Shown: positions 49,717-59,019, counted from the stretch's first letter. The stretch is DNA of 64,000 nt from Marinomonas gallaica (GCF_001639745.1 NZ_LTAX01000008.1:108006-172005); one strand, 5' to 3'. The notes: generated by a model not told the origin, from the sequence alone. Program-made: numbers and translations.

Positions 49717-51159
49717 ATGGATACTGCCATCTGCTTAGACGATCTGAGCGTTAACTTTGATGATCGCTTTCATCTACATCACATCAACTGGACGATTGAG
49801 CCGAACCAGCACTGGGTCATTACTGGCACCAATGGTTCAGGGAAGTCGGCTCTGGCGGCGGTGTTGGCGGGTGTCGGCGATATCGAGCAAGGTACGTTAT
49901 CCGGCCTGCCGAGCCGCGTAGGCTTGGTGTCCTTTGAGGCGCAAGCCGAGTTGATTGCCAAAGAGCTGAAGAAAGACGACGCCGACATTATGGATGTCAT
50001 TTCGTTAGGCACACCTGTTCAAGAGATGATTTTTGATGCGTGTGCCGACCCTGAGTTGGCCACGGACTTAGTTGAGAAGTTTGGCCTAAGCCATTTATTA
50101 GACCGTGCGTTTCGTAAGTTATCGACCGGTGAAACCCGCAAAGTGATGTTGATCCGGGCTTTATCGAGCAAACCTGATTTACTGATCTTAGACGAGCCGT
50201 TTGATGGTTTGGATGTGGATACTTTGGCGATGTTGCAGCAGCATCTTGCATCCATCATTGAGACCACGCCGATGGTCATGGTGTTGAACCGTTTTGACGA
50301 AATGCCCGACTTTATTACCCATGTGGCGTACTTAGAAAAAGCCGCCGACGATTGCGGTCAATTGGCGTTCAAAGTGGATCGTCAGGATAAAAGCGCCTTT
50401 GCTGAGTTGTACCAACTGCTGCATCTGAAAACCACCGATCTGCAAGTCCCTGCGCCGGATTCAGCGTCTAAGCTCCCAAGCCTCGACCCCGATCAACCGC
50501 TGGTAAAGCTCACTGATGCCACCATAAAATACGATGAAACCGTGATTGTCGACAAGCTCAATTGGACGATTGAACCGGGTAAGCATTGGCAGTTGAGCGG
50601 CCCCAACGGCAGCGGTAAAACCGGTGTTTTGTCATTGATTACTGGCGATCATCCGCAGTGTTACAGCAACGATATTTTTGTGTTTGGTTTCCAGCGTGGT
50701 AACGGTGAAAGCATCTGGCAAATTAAACAGTTCATTGGTTATGTTTCGACGTCGTTGCAGTGGGAATACCGCGTCAGCGTAAGCTGTAAAAACGTGATTA
50801 TTTCTGGTTTCTACGACAGTATCGGTATGTACTCAAAATCGACCGATAATCAGAAAAAAATTGCCGATGAGTGGCTTGCGCTGCTCGGTATGAAAGATCG
50901 TGCTGATCAGCCGTTTAATAAGCTTTCATATGGCGATCAGCGTTTGTTAATGATTGCTCGTGCCATGGTCAAACACCCGCCACTATTGATCCTAGACGAG
51001 CCGTGCTTGGGGTTGGACGACATGAACCGCCAGCTGGTGCTAGCGTTGATTGAGAAAATCTGCGCAGGCCATGAAACAACAGTACTGTATGTAAATCATC
51101 ATGCCGAAGACCAGATATCAGGCATTGAAAACTACCTGGCGCTTGAAAAGAATCACTAA
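49717..51159 (+). CDS. modF: ABC-type ATPase ModF (PhrA-like)
   Basis: A 480-residue soluble protein with two ABC cassettes: Walker A GTNGSGKSALAAV and GPNGSGKTGVLSL, signatures LSTGETRKVML and LSYGDQRLLMI, Walker B LLILDEPFDGLD and LLILDEPCLGLDD. This two-cassette form with RLLMIARAMVKHP matches E. coli ModF, which is linked to the molybdate operon but is of uncertain function. No modABC or modE is seen nearby; the gene stands alone after ilvC. ATG 49717 follows AAAAGGAA. It has no membrane segment. Confidence 0.88.
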   Translation: MDTAICLDDLSVNFDDRFHLHHINWTIEPNQHWVITGTNGSGKSALAAVLAGVGDIEQGTLSGLPSRVGLVSFEAQAELIAKELKKDDADIMDVISLGTPVQEMIFDACADPELATDLVEKFGLSHLLDRAFRKLSTGETRKVMLIRALSSKPDLLILDEPFDGLDVDTLAMLQQHLASIIETTPMVMVLNRFDEMPDFITHVAYLEKAADDCGQLAFKVDRQDKSAFAELYQLLHLKTTDLQVPAPDSASKLPSLDPDQPLVKLTDATIKYDETVIVDKLNWTIEPGKHWQLSGPNGSGKTGVLSLITGDHPQCYSNDIFVFGFQRGNGESIWQIKQFIGYVSTSLQWEYRVSVSCKNVIISGFYDSIGMYSKSTDNQKKIADEWLALLGMKDRADQPFNKLSYGDQRLLMIARAMVKHPPLLILDEPCLGLDDMNRQLVLALIEKICAGHETTVLYVNHHAEDQISGIENYLALEKNH

Positions 51160-51222
51160 GCCAAGGACGAGAAAAGTCTTGAACATATAATGTCTCAAGG
51201 CTTTTCTGTAAAGAAGGTACGA

Positions 51223-51876
51223 TCAGTCGCTTGTTTGTAGATGGTGTGCCAGCAGGCTGGTTAGCATCAGTTTCAGATCTTCAAGGGTACGTAAAGCACG
51301 GCGCTCGTTTTGGTTGACCACAACTAAGTAGGTGCTGTGTGTGAATTCAAGGTATAAGCGGGCGATCCGCTCACGCTCTCGGATATGCTTTTTCAAGCCA
51401 ATGCGTTTAAAGACTTTCGACATTTGCGAGATCACCATGTCGTCATGACGCTCGTCGAGTTCACGCAGTTCTGGCACGGAGAACATCGCTTGTACTAGTC
51501 GCAGTACTGCACGCTGTTGACGATAGGTATGCAGGTTTATATCGACCACCTGATTGATGAATTCCGATAGGCTCAGCGCTTCTAAATCCCACTCTTGGAT
51601 TTCTTTCAGTACGACTTCGATACTGTCGAGCCAAGTTTTGCCCATGGCGTATAAAATGGCCTGCTTATTGGGGAAATAGTGATACAGAGAACCAACCGAG
51701 ATCCCTACTTCTTTAGCGATGATCGCCGTATTTAAGTCATTTAGACCTACCGTTTCAAGCAGTTCACTGGTGACATCTAAAATCTGTTGTGTGCGTTTAA
51801 TCGAGCGCGATTGTACCGGCTCACTCCGCGGAGAAACAGATTGCAGGGTTTTCATCGTCTCGTGGGTCTTGGCCAT
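51223..51876 (-). CDS. TetR-family regulator of the second polyamine module
   Basis: A 217-residue TetR protein with helix-turn-helix NTAIIAKEVGISVGSLYHYF, then PNKQAILYAM, and an unspecific helical ligand domain. It is on the same strand as the PuuB-like oxidase gene, which lies 110 bp upstream, and close to the puuA-like gene. A 22-bp palindrome in the puuB/puuA divergent region is its most likely target; the near-copy at 23779 would let it also control the first polyamine block. Confidence 0.85.
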   Translation of the reverse strand: MAKTHETMKTLQSVSPRSEPVQSRSIKRTQQILDVTSELLETVGLNDLNTAIIAKEVGISVGSLYHYFPNKQAILYAMGKTWLDSIEVVLKEIQEWDLEALSLSEFINQVVDINLHTYRQQRAVLRLVQAMFSVPELRELDERHDDMVISQMSKVFKRIGLKKHIRERERIARLYLEFTHSTYLVVVNQNERRALRTLEDLKLMLTSLLAHHLQTSD

Positions 51877-51986
51877 GATGAGGGTGGCATCCTTTTAGCT
51901 AATGACGGTGAGTCGTAGATTGAAATTATACACTTCCGATTTCACACTGAATATCTTTGTTCAGCTTGGGCATGTGGTTTGCGGTG

Positions 51987-53264
51987 CTAGGGTAACCGGT
52001 CGAGCATAGAATAATAGAGCATACCTACCACTAAGCCGGGCCAGCGCAACAGCGTGCCGCCAGGAAAATCTCGCATCGGCAGCCGCTCAAACGCATCGAT
52101 GCCTTCCAGTGAGCCTTGTACGGCTTTGGCAAAGATAGCGCCTGCGTAAGTGGCCATGGCCACACCATGACCAGAGTAACCATGTGCCACAAAGATAGTG
52201 TCTTCTTGACGTGCTATGTGTGGCATGCGGTTGAGCGTGATGGCTAATGTGCCGCCCCAAGCGTAGTCAATTTGATAGTCGCCTAGCTCGGGATAGGTTT
52301 GCAGCATGTGCTTTTTAACGAAACTGGCGATGTCTGTTGGAAAGCGGGCGCTGTAGTTTTCGCCGCCGCCCCATAACATGCGCCTATCTTTAGATAGGCG
52401 GTAATAGTTCACCACGAATTTTGAATCGGCAACGGCTAAGCGGTGCGGGTTGATGCGATCTGCTACAGCCTCAGGCAATGGTTCAGTGGCGATGATGAAA
52501 TTGTTGATCGGCATGATTTTTCGTGCCGCTGGGCCATTTAAGTGCCCTAGATAGCCGTTGCAGGCAAACAAGACATAACGACAGGTTACTTGCCCGTTCG
52601 CCGTGGTGATCACAGGTCGCGGCCCCGTCGTGTATCCGATGACCGCAGAATTCTCATACAGCTGAGCCCCATGGGATTGGGCTGCATCGGCCAATCCCAA
52701 TGCAAAATTTAACGGGTGAAGATGAGCGCCTTCTTTGTACCATTCGCCTCCGTGATAACGGTCGGTGCCTAATGTTTGGGCAACGGCGTTCGCATCAAGG
52801 TATTCGACGGCCTCGTAATGCAACGTGGAATGTTTATAGTCGACAGCCGCTTGTATGTCTTGGGCGTGACGCGCTTTATTCGCGACGTGTAAGACGCCAT
52901 CGGTCAGGTCGCAGTCGATTTGATAGGTGTTGATTAGAGATTTAACCAAGGCCACTGAGTCAACTGAGCTCTGCCACAATATGTCGGCTGTCGCTTTGCC
53001 GACTTGTTTCGCGATATCGGCATGGCTCATGTTGTGACCTGGGCACAGTTGTCCACCGTTACGTCCGGAGGCCCCCCAGCCTATTTTATTCGCTTCGAGT
53101 AAGGTGACGTTATAGCCCGCCTGTGCCAGATGCAACGCCGCAGAGGTGCCAGTAAAGCCGCCACCAATGATGCAAATATCACTGCTGTGTTCGCCGATAA
53201 GCTGGGGATGCTCTTTCATCTTTGCGGCGGTAGCGGTGTAATAAGACGTTTCATGTGTGCTCAA
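51987..53264 (-). CDS. FAD-dependent oxidase, second PuuB-like copy
   Basis: A 425-residue DAO-family flavoprotein with dinucleotide motif CIIGGGFTGTSAALHLAQAG, ASGRNGGQLCPGHN and C-terminal VAHGYSGHGVAMATYAG. It resembles PuuB and would oxidise gamma-glutamyl-putrescine or another gamma-glutamyl amine. It appears to start at TTG 53264, supported by AGGAG 9 nt upstream; no suitable ATG follows soon. Divergent from the puuA-like gene at 53501. The TTG start may keep the level low. Substrate preference relative to the first copy is not known. Confidence 0.84.
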   Translation of the reverse strand: MSTHETSYYTATAAKMKEHPQLIGEHSSDICIIGGGFTGTSAALHLAQAGYNVTLLEANKIGWGASGRNGGQLCPGHNMSHADIAKQVGKATADILWQSSVDSVALVKSLINTYQIDCDLTDGVLHVANKARHAQDIQAAVDYKHSTLHYEAVEYLDANAVAQTLGTDRYHGGEWYKEGAHLHPLNFALGLADAAQSHGAQLYENSAVIGYTTGPRPVITTANGQVTCRYVLFACNGYLGHLNGPAARKIMPINNFIIATEPLPEAVADRINPHRLAVADSKFVVNYYRLSKDRRMLWGGGENYSARFPTDIASFVKKHMLQTYPELGDYQIDYAWGGTLAITLNRMPHIARQEDTIFVAHGYSGHGVAMATYAGAIFAKAVQGSLEGIDAFERLPMRDFPGGTLLRWPGLVVGMLYYSMLDRLP

Positions 53265-53391
53265 ACAAAGACACTCCTGTTGGTATCAAAGCCTAAAAAC
53301 GGGTTGCTTCGTCAGTTGATAAATATGTCATCACTTTCTGGTATCGATGTAGGCGATATGGTTGATTTAACCCGTAATCTAAAATATGGTT

Positions 53392-53413
53392 AAACCGAAG
53401 TATTGTTCGGTTT
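53392..53413. promoter_or_regulatory. 22-bp operator-like palindrome before puuA copy 2
   Basis: Arms AAACCGAA and TTCGGTTT, perfect, with spacer GTATTG. It lies in the divergent promoter region 88 bp before the puuA-like ATG. It matches the element at 23779-23800 at 19 of 22 positions. Confidence 0.8.
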
Positions 53414-53500
53414 ATTGCCAAGCATAACCCAATACAAACAGATCGCAAGAGCAATGTACTGCTTTGTATGGTGTACAAAGCCGTCCACGTAAGGTGAGTT

Positions 53501-54844
53501 ATGACAGAATTCGAGACGTTTTTAAAAGAGCATGCCATTACGGAAGTCGAATCAACGTTAGCAGACATGACAGGCAATGCTCGTGGCAAGTTCTATCCAA
53601 CATTTAAGTTTTTAGCAGAGAAGACCGGACGTATTCCTGAAACCGTGTTAGTGCAAAGTGTCACCGGAGATTGGGCCGATAACCACTACGATATTGTCGA
53701 CGCCAGTGACCGCGACATGGTGCTCAAGCCTGACCCAAATACCTTGCGCATGGTGCCTTGGGCAGATGAGCCAACAGCGCAAGTGATTAATGATTGTTAC
53801 ACCACGGACGGCCGCTTGCATCCGCTTTCCAGTCGCACCATATTGCGCCACATCTTGTCTTTGTACGAGAAAGAAGGCTGGCAACCGGTGATTGCACCCG
53901 AGGTGGAGTTCTACCTGATTGATCCAAACACCGATCCTGATTATGAGCTGAAACCTGCGGCTGGTCGCTCTGGTAAACGTGAGACTTCTCGACGCTCCTA
54001 TAGCATTGATGCGGTGAATGAGTTCAATACCATCATCGACACACTCTACAGTTATTGTGAAGCACAAAACCTAGACGTCGATACTTTGATTCATGAATCG
54101 GGTGCGGCCCAGATGGAGATCAACTTTATTCATGGCGATCCATTGGATTTGGCGGATCAAGTCTTTGTATTCAAACGTACTTTGCGTGAAGCCGCCTTGA
54201 AACACGGTGTTTATGCCACGTTTATGGCGAAACCTATGAGGGATGAGCCCGGTAGCTCCATGCATATTCATCAAAGTCTTATTGATGCCAAGACGGGTAA
54301 AAATGTGTTTGATGATAACGGCGAGCCCAGCGCGTTGTTTTACCATTATCTAGGTGGTCTGCAGCAATACACGCCCAATGCGATTTCGTTCTTTGCACCG
54401 AATGTAAATTCCTATCGTCGATTCTCGCCAGAGATGGCGGCGCCGATAAACATGAACTGGGGCTTTGATAACCGTACGGCCGGGCTGCGTATTCCCTATG
54501 CTGCGCCTGAAGCGACACGCATCGAGAACCGTTTCCCCGGTGCGGACTGTAACCCTTATCTTGCGATTGCCGCGACCCTGGCCTGTGGCTACCTTGGCAT
54601 TAAGCAACAGCTCAAGCCAACCGATCCGATACAAGGTAATGTGCCACCTTCTGAATACCCGGAAGTTGAGATTGCTCGTACATTAGAAGAGGGTCTGCGT
54701 CTATTGGAGGATTGCGAGCCACTGTGCGACATCTTAGGCAAGGACTTTGTGACCGCCTACATGGGGGTGAAACGCAGTGAGTTTGAAACGTTTAACCGAG
54801 TAATTAGCTCTTGGGAACGTGAGCACTTATTGCTAAACGTGTAA
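53501..54844 (+). CDS. Gamma-glutamyl amine ligase, second PuuA-like copy
   Basis: A 447-residue glutamine-synthetase-fold ligase. LADMTGNARGKFYPTFKF at the N-terminus, HESGAAQMEINFIHGD, SSMHIHQSLIDAKTGKNVF, NSYRRFSPEMAAPINMNWGF and RIENRFPGADCNPYLAIAAT are visible. It differs more from GlnA than from the copy at 24104, but the two are clearly not recent duplicates. It would glutamylate putrescine or a related amine. AAGGTGAG precedes the ATG. The convergent AGCS symporter follows after a terminator. Confidence 0.86.
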   Translation: MTEFETFLKEHAITEVESTLADMTGNARGKFYPTFKFLAEKTGRIPETVLVQSVTGDWADNHYDIVDASDRDMVLKPDPNTLRMVPWADEPTAQVINDCYTTDGRLHPLSSRTILRHILSLYEKEGWQPVIAPEVEFYLIDPNTDPDYELKPAAGRSGKRETSRRSYSIDAVNEFNTIIDTLYSYCEAQNLDVDTLIHESGAAQMEINFIHGDPLDLADQVFVFKRTLREAALKHGVYATFMAKPMRDEPGSSMHIHQSLIDAKTGKNVFDDNGEPSALFYHYLGGLQQYTPNAISFFAPNVNSYRRFSPEMAAPINMNWGFDNRTAGLRIPYAAPEATRIENRFPGADCNPYLAIAATLACGYLGIKQQLKPTDPIQGNVPPSEYPEVEIARTLEEGLRLLEDCEPLCDILGKDFVTAYMGVKRSEFETFNRVISSWEREHLLLNV

Positions 54845-54901
54845 TGACTTTATTTAAGTATTTGTTTAAACGGAATGTTGGGTAGTTTGTTTAACAGGTA
54901 T

Positions 54902-54937
54902 AAAAAAAGCGGGTGGTATAAGCCAACCGCTTTTTTG
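54902..54937. terminator. Bidirectional terminator
   Basis: AAAAAGCGGGTGG - TATAAG - CCAACCGCTTTTTT, one mismatch in the arms, between the convergent puuA-like and AGCS genes. Confidence 0.82.
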
Positions 54938-54954
54938 CTTTTCCAGAGACTGGA

Positions 54955-56364
54955 TTAGTCTTGTTTTGGCTTTTCGTCCCACACACTTAGGTCAATGTCT
55001 TTCTGGACTTCTGGATAGTCGTCTGAGTTAAACGTCGGTGTATGCGTTTTGTTTTGCGCGAAGTAATCTTTGGTCAGTTTCACAACCAGACCGGACAGCA
55101 ATACGATTGCGATTAAGTTGATCGTCGCCATTAGACCCATCGCCGCATCGGCGGCATTGAATACCATCGCAACACTTTCGTAAGCGCCCCAAGGAATCAT
55201 CGCCAACGCTAAGATACGTAGAATAAAGATACCCGGTTTGCTGGCCCATTTTAGGTAGGTTAGGGCATTTTCAGCATAGCTGTAGTTACCAATGATCGAC
55301 GTGAAGGCGAAGAAGAAGATCGCAATCGCAACAAAGTAATGACCCGCGCCACCGATGTGGTGGGATAAAGCGGTCTGTGTCAGCACAATGCCTGACTCGC
55401 CGTTACCAAGTACACCAGATAGCAAGATCATCAGCGCCGTTGCCGTACAGATCAATAGCGTATCAATGAAGACACCCAGTGCCTGAACCATACCTTGTGA
55501 CGATGGGTGATGCGGGTTAGGTGTCGCAACCGCCGCAATGTTCGGAGCAGAACCCATACCGGCTTCGTTAGAGAATAGGCCGCGTTTCACACCGTTTAAT
55601 AGGGCACCCGCCACACCACCAGCTGCTTGCTCGATACCAAAGGCACTCTTGAAGATCAGCGCAAACATGGCCGGCACTTCGGTGATGTTCATCGCAATAA
55701 CGAACAAGGCCAATAGCAAGTAAGCAACGGCCATAAATGGCACGACGATTTCAGCGAAACGAGCGATTTTACGAATGCCGCCAAAAATCACGATCGCGGC
55801 TAAAGCCATGATGATCAAGCCTGTGGTCAGTTTTGGAATACCGAACGCACCTTCCATTGCACCAGCAATCGAGTTGGCTTGTACGGCATTGAAGACCAAA
55901 CCAAACGCTAGGATCAGTGCCAGCGAGAAGACTGCGCCTGCCCAAGGGGCTTTTAAGCCTTTACTGATGTAAAACGCAGGGCCACCACGTAGCTGACCAT
56001 TTTGATCACGTACTTTGTACAGCTGCGCTAAGGTGCTCTCAGCGTACGCTGTCGCCATACCGATCAAAGCGACGACCCACATCCAGAAAATCGCACCAGC
56101 GCCGCCTAAGGCCAATGCAACGGCCACACCAGCAAGGTTACCCGTACCGACACGTGATGCCAGACTGGTACACAGTGCTTGGAAAGGGGTAATTCCGCCA
56201 CGGTCGGCTTGAGGGGCTTTGAAAACGGTACGAATAAACTCTGGAAAGTGGCGAATCTGAATAAAACCCAAACGTAGGGTAAAGAACACGCCGACTGCTA
56301 ACAGGCCATAAATGAGAATATAGCCCCAGAATAGGGTGTTCAAAGAATCGATAAGTGTTGCCAT
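54955..56364 (-). CDS. Sodium:alanine (AGCS) family symporter, copy 2
   Basis: A 469-residue AGCS transporter: FQALCTSLASRVGTGNLAGV, LLNGVKRGLFSNEAGMGSAP, about ten or eleven helices. Very similar to the copy at 15126-16562 along almost the full length; differences are mainly single conservative residues and the C-terminal tail. ATG 56364 follows GGGAG; the longer frame to 56430 lacks similarity to copy 1 and is rejected. Downstream of, and convergent with, the second puuA-like gene. Confidence 0.88.
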   Translation of the reverse strand: MATLIDSLNTLFWGYILIYGLLAVGVFFTLRLGFIQIRHFPEFIRTVFKAPQADRGGITPFQALCTSLASRVGTGNLAGVAVALALGGAGAIFWMWVVALIGMATAYAESTLAQLYKVRDQNGQLRGGPAFYISKGLKAPWAGAVFSLALILAFGLVFNAVQANSIAGAMEGAFGIPKLTTGLIIMALAAIVIFGGIRKIARFAEIVVPFMAVAYLLLALFVIAMNITEVPAMFALIFKSAFGIEQAAGGVAGALLNGVKRGLFSNEAGMGSAPNIAAVATPNPHHPSSQGMVQALGVFIDTLLICTATALMILLSGVLGNGESGIVLTQTALSHHIGGAGHYFVAIAIFFFAFTSIIGNYSYAENALTYLKWASKPGIFILRILALAMIPWGAYESVAMVFNAADAAMGLMATINLIAIVLLSGLVVKLTKDYFAQNKTHTPTFNSDDYPEVQKDIDLSVWDEKPKQD

Positions 56365-56704
56365 TAGGCACTCCCGGTTATTTGTCGTTATTTGCAAGGG
56401 GAATGGGCTCTTAAAGAGTCCTAGAAGCACTTCACGCTTACTAAGGAAGCTGTGAAGGAGGGTAAGCCTAGCGATTTTGAGGGATTTGGCAATAGGAAAA
56501 GGTCAAAAAATGCTCATATTTGGTGCACTTAACTTACTAAAGCCTTCTTTTGGTGCGAATATAAGGGGATAATCTCTATTTTTTTGTCATCTTTGGTAAG
56601 AATGCCGAGTCGGCATCGTCCAGATTTCTGATCACATATGGCGCCATCGTGCCATAAAGACGTCCTCACGTGAGGCCGTCTTTATGGTTAGAGTCCGCGA
56701 TTTT
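56365..56704. other. Gene-free stretch between AGCS and phytase genes
   Basis: 340 bp. It holds the promoter of the AGCS gene and a terminator (56652-56687) for the phytase gene. No other gene is visible. Confidence 0.5.
56652..56687 (-). terminator. Terminator after the phytase gene
   Basis: CCATAAAGACG .. CCTCACGTGAGG .. CGTCTTTATGG, long nested arms 18 bp after the stop. Confidence 0.75.
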
Positions 56705-58714
56705 TTATTTCAGAATGGCTTGGATTGCATCCCAATCCACAATTTTGAAGTTTTGATTATTGACTTGGTATTGGTGGTCAATGTTGTACCAGTCTTGCGC
56801 GATGAACAGACCATTAGGGTAGTCTTTACCTAAGTTCGCGGATACCGCGTGAATACCATCGGTATCCGTCGCGCCATCTGTGCCCAATGCGTCATCGCCG
56901 ACAATAGCGAAGCTGTTCACAAATGCGCCGTCGTTGTTTAAATCGAACACGGCATAGGTATTATTGCCTTGGCTTGAAGCAATCAGCAGGTTCTGTTGTG
57001 CCGTCTGATACAGTGTTAGACCTTCGATATCATCAATCAAGTGCTCGCCATCGACCTTGGCAAACAAGGTGGCGTCATCATGACCATCAGGGCGCGCATC
57101 AAACGACCAGATCGCGTGGTCTTCTTCGCCAACATAAAGCGTTTGAGTCGCGTCATCGACGACACAGCCTTCTGGTTGCGTGGCCACCTGCAAGGTGCGG
57201 ACTCGCTTGCCTTCTGCGACACCCTGGTCGACGCCGATGCGCCATTGTTCAATCTGCCCATCTTTGCCGTTTACAAACACGTACGGCGTACCGTCTTCAC
57301 CGCGAGACATACACAGGCCGTACACTTCGTCGACGTTAGACAGCAGCTCTGGTGCTTCCGAGTGAACGGGGCCTTGCTTCACTGGCAGAGGTTTAATCGG
57401 GGTGTTGCTGCCATCAATGGTGTAAAGAGCGATCGTGTTTAAGTCACGATTTGACGCAGCCGCCAGCGTCAGTGTGTGGCCTTGGGCATCATGCAGGCCT
57501 TGGCGTAGATCAACGTTATTTGGTCGACCGCCTTCTAGGTATTGGACCTCTTCACCGGATAGGTTGTAGGCCATTAAGCCACCTTTCTTATTGGTGGCAA
57601 TGATAAGACTCTTTTCCGGATGGTCCGGATTGATCCACAAAGCCGGATCATCGGCTGCATCGCCACCGTTTGCTACGGCTTTTGTTTCCGCTTTCGCGGG
57701 CACCAGTTTAACACCAGTGATCTCTAGCTGATGTGGCGTGATGGCATTAGTGACATCATAGCCAGATAACGTTTTCAGCTCTGACCACGATAACGTTTGA
57801 TAAACAGGGGTATCCAGCTCCGTATTGCCGAGCCACAGCTGATTGCTGGCCGTGGTGATTAATTTAGCTTCTTCGATGTTGTCGACGGCAAATTTATTGA
57901 TGAAGGCGTGCGATTCGCGGTCGTACAGTAAAAAGCCTTGGCCTTCGTCTGCGACCACTAAAGCCCCTTTGCCTTCGGCAGAGTAAAGAATGTCCAGGTC
58001 TTCGATTTCTTGTAACTGGCCAATGGGGGCGACCACGTCAACCAAGGTACGGTCTTTGACATTTTCAGGGTCGGCACCATACACCCAGATGCCAACGTTT
58101 TGTTCGGCAACGTATATCGTGCTGGTTGCATCGTCGATGGCACAGGCGCTTAACTCTCCGCCCACTTGAGTAATACGAACCGGTAACGGGCCGTCAGTAT
58201 TGTTGATAATGCTTTGGATCTGATGCCCATCGAAGCCTAACTTGTATTGCTTAACGGTACCTTTTTCATCGTAAGCGGCGACAAATAATGCGCTGGTCGT
58301 TGCGTTTTTACCCAAACAGACGCCTTCGGGCGTCATGGAAATAGACAACTGATTTAGCTTCGTTAAAGGGGTGCTACTCTCTGGATCAATACGGTAAAAG
58401 CCAATTGCGTCTTCGTCTGGCAGCGCGATGGCGGCGATGTCGATGCGTGCACCATTCGCTGCTTGAATGCCATAACGCACGTCCGCTCCCATGGCTTCAA
58501 TGCCTTTAATACGCTGGCGTTCTCTGCCTTGCGCGTCATACACAGCAATGCCATCGCCCTCAAGGGTCGCGATCAATAGGGACTGTTGCTGATCGCTGGA
58601 CTGCCAGACCGCACTGTCGGCAATGTCCTCGTAGCTGGTGTCCGTGACAACGGCGTAACTAATATTAGCAGCCAGAATGGCTGTGGCGATCAGTGTGGGT
58701 TTGAAAAAGCTCAT
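56705..58714 (-). CDS. Double-domain beta-propeller phytase
   Basis: A 669-residue secreted protein with a signal peptide (KPTLIATAILAANISYA) and two beta-propeller phytase domains. The second (from about residue 345) has the intact acidic start DAADDPALWINPDHPEKS, TNKKGGLMAYNLSGEE and GRPNNVDLRQG, the Ca2+/phytate site. The first (residues 30-335) has only DSAVWQSSDQQQSLLIATLE and lacks the full acidic set, so it is probably an incomplete, helper-type domain, as in known dual-domain enzymes. It releases phosphate from phytate outside or in the periplasm. ATG 58714 (MSFFKP) follows GGAG by 7 nt. A Pho-box-like element lies 59 bp upstream. Confidence 0.88.
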   Translation of the reverse strand: MSFFKPTLIATAILAANISYAVVTDTSYEDIADSAVWQSSDQQQSLLIATLEGDGIAVYDAQGRERQRIKGIEAMGADVRYGIQAANGARIDIAAIALPDEDAIGFYRIDPESSTPLTKLNQLSISMTPEGVCLGKNATTSALFVAAYDEKGTVKQYKLGFDGHQIQSIINNTDGPLPVRITQVGGELSACAIDDATSTIYVAEQNVGIWVYGADPENVKDRTLVDVVAPIGQLQEIEDLDILYSAEGKGALVVADEGQGFLLYDRESHAFINKFAVDNIEEAKLITTASNQLWLGNTELDTPVYQTLSWSELKTLSGYDVTNAITPHQLEITGVKLVPAKAETKAVANGGDAADDPALWINPDHPEKSLIIATNKKGGLMAYNLSGEEVQYLEGGRPNNVDLRQGLHDAQGHTLTLAAASNRDLNTIALYTIDGSNTPIKPLPVKQGPVHSEAPELLSNVDEVYGLCMSRGEDGTPYVFVNGKDGQIEQWRIGVDQGVAEGKRVRTLQVATQPEGCVVDDATQTLYVGEEDHAIWSFDARPDGHDDATLFAKVDGEHLIDDIEGLTLYQTAQQNLLIASSQGNNTYAVFDLNNDGAFVNSFAIVGDDALGTDGATDTDGIHAVSANLGKDYPNGLFIAQDWYNIDHQYQVNNQNFKIVDWDAIQAILK

Positions 58715-58772
58715 GGTCATGCTCCAAAAAATGTGTCTTAAGAAAAGCGATGCAGGCACAGTACGACCTACT

Positions 58773-58791
58773 CATGGCAGATTTGTGACAG
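58773..58791 (-). promoter_or_regulatory. Pho-box-like element for the phytase gene
   Basis: On the minus strand CTGTCACAAATCTGCCATG: two TGTCA/TGCCA repeats 11 bp apart, matching the PhoB consensus CTGTCATAAATCTGTCAC at most positions, 59 bp before the phytase ATG. Confidence 0.7.
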
Positions 58792-58960
58792 GTATCATCC
58801 CCAACCTCTTTATAAGCAAGTTTTCATGGGAGATCGACGCTATTTGAGCTTATTTGACTGGGTTTTAGCTGTGTTTTATCAGCATGAACCGACGATATTT
58901 AACACCAGACTCTGTTGTTTGATAAAAAATAGCGTCTTCTATGAGCCGATCGGACTTTGG

Positions 58961-58978
58961 TTGTCACATAAATGTCAT
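58961..58978 (+). promoter_or_regulatory. Pho-box-like element for the membrane-protein/AraC operon
   Basis: TTGTCACATAAATGTCAT: two perfect TGTCA repeats 11 bp apart, as in PhoB sites, 41 bp before ATG 59020. Confidence 0.75.
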
Positions 58979-59019
58979 GTGATCGGAGTACAAAACGGTA
59001 CAGTTTCTAGGAGAGTTAT

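Larger units (their letters stand above)
58715..59019. other. Divergent phosphate-regulated promoter region
   Basis: 305 bp between the phytase and membrane-protein genes, with one Pho-box-like element for each direction. The open frame 58826-59023 has no protein-like features. Confidence 0.6.
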
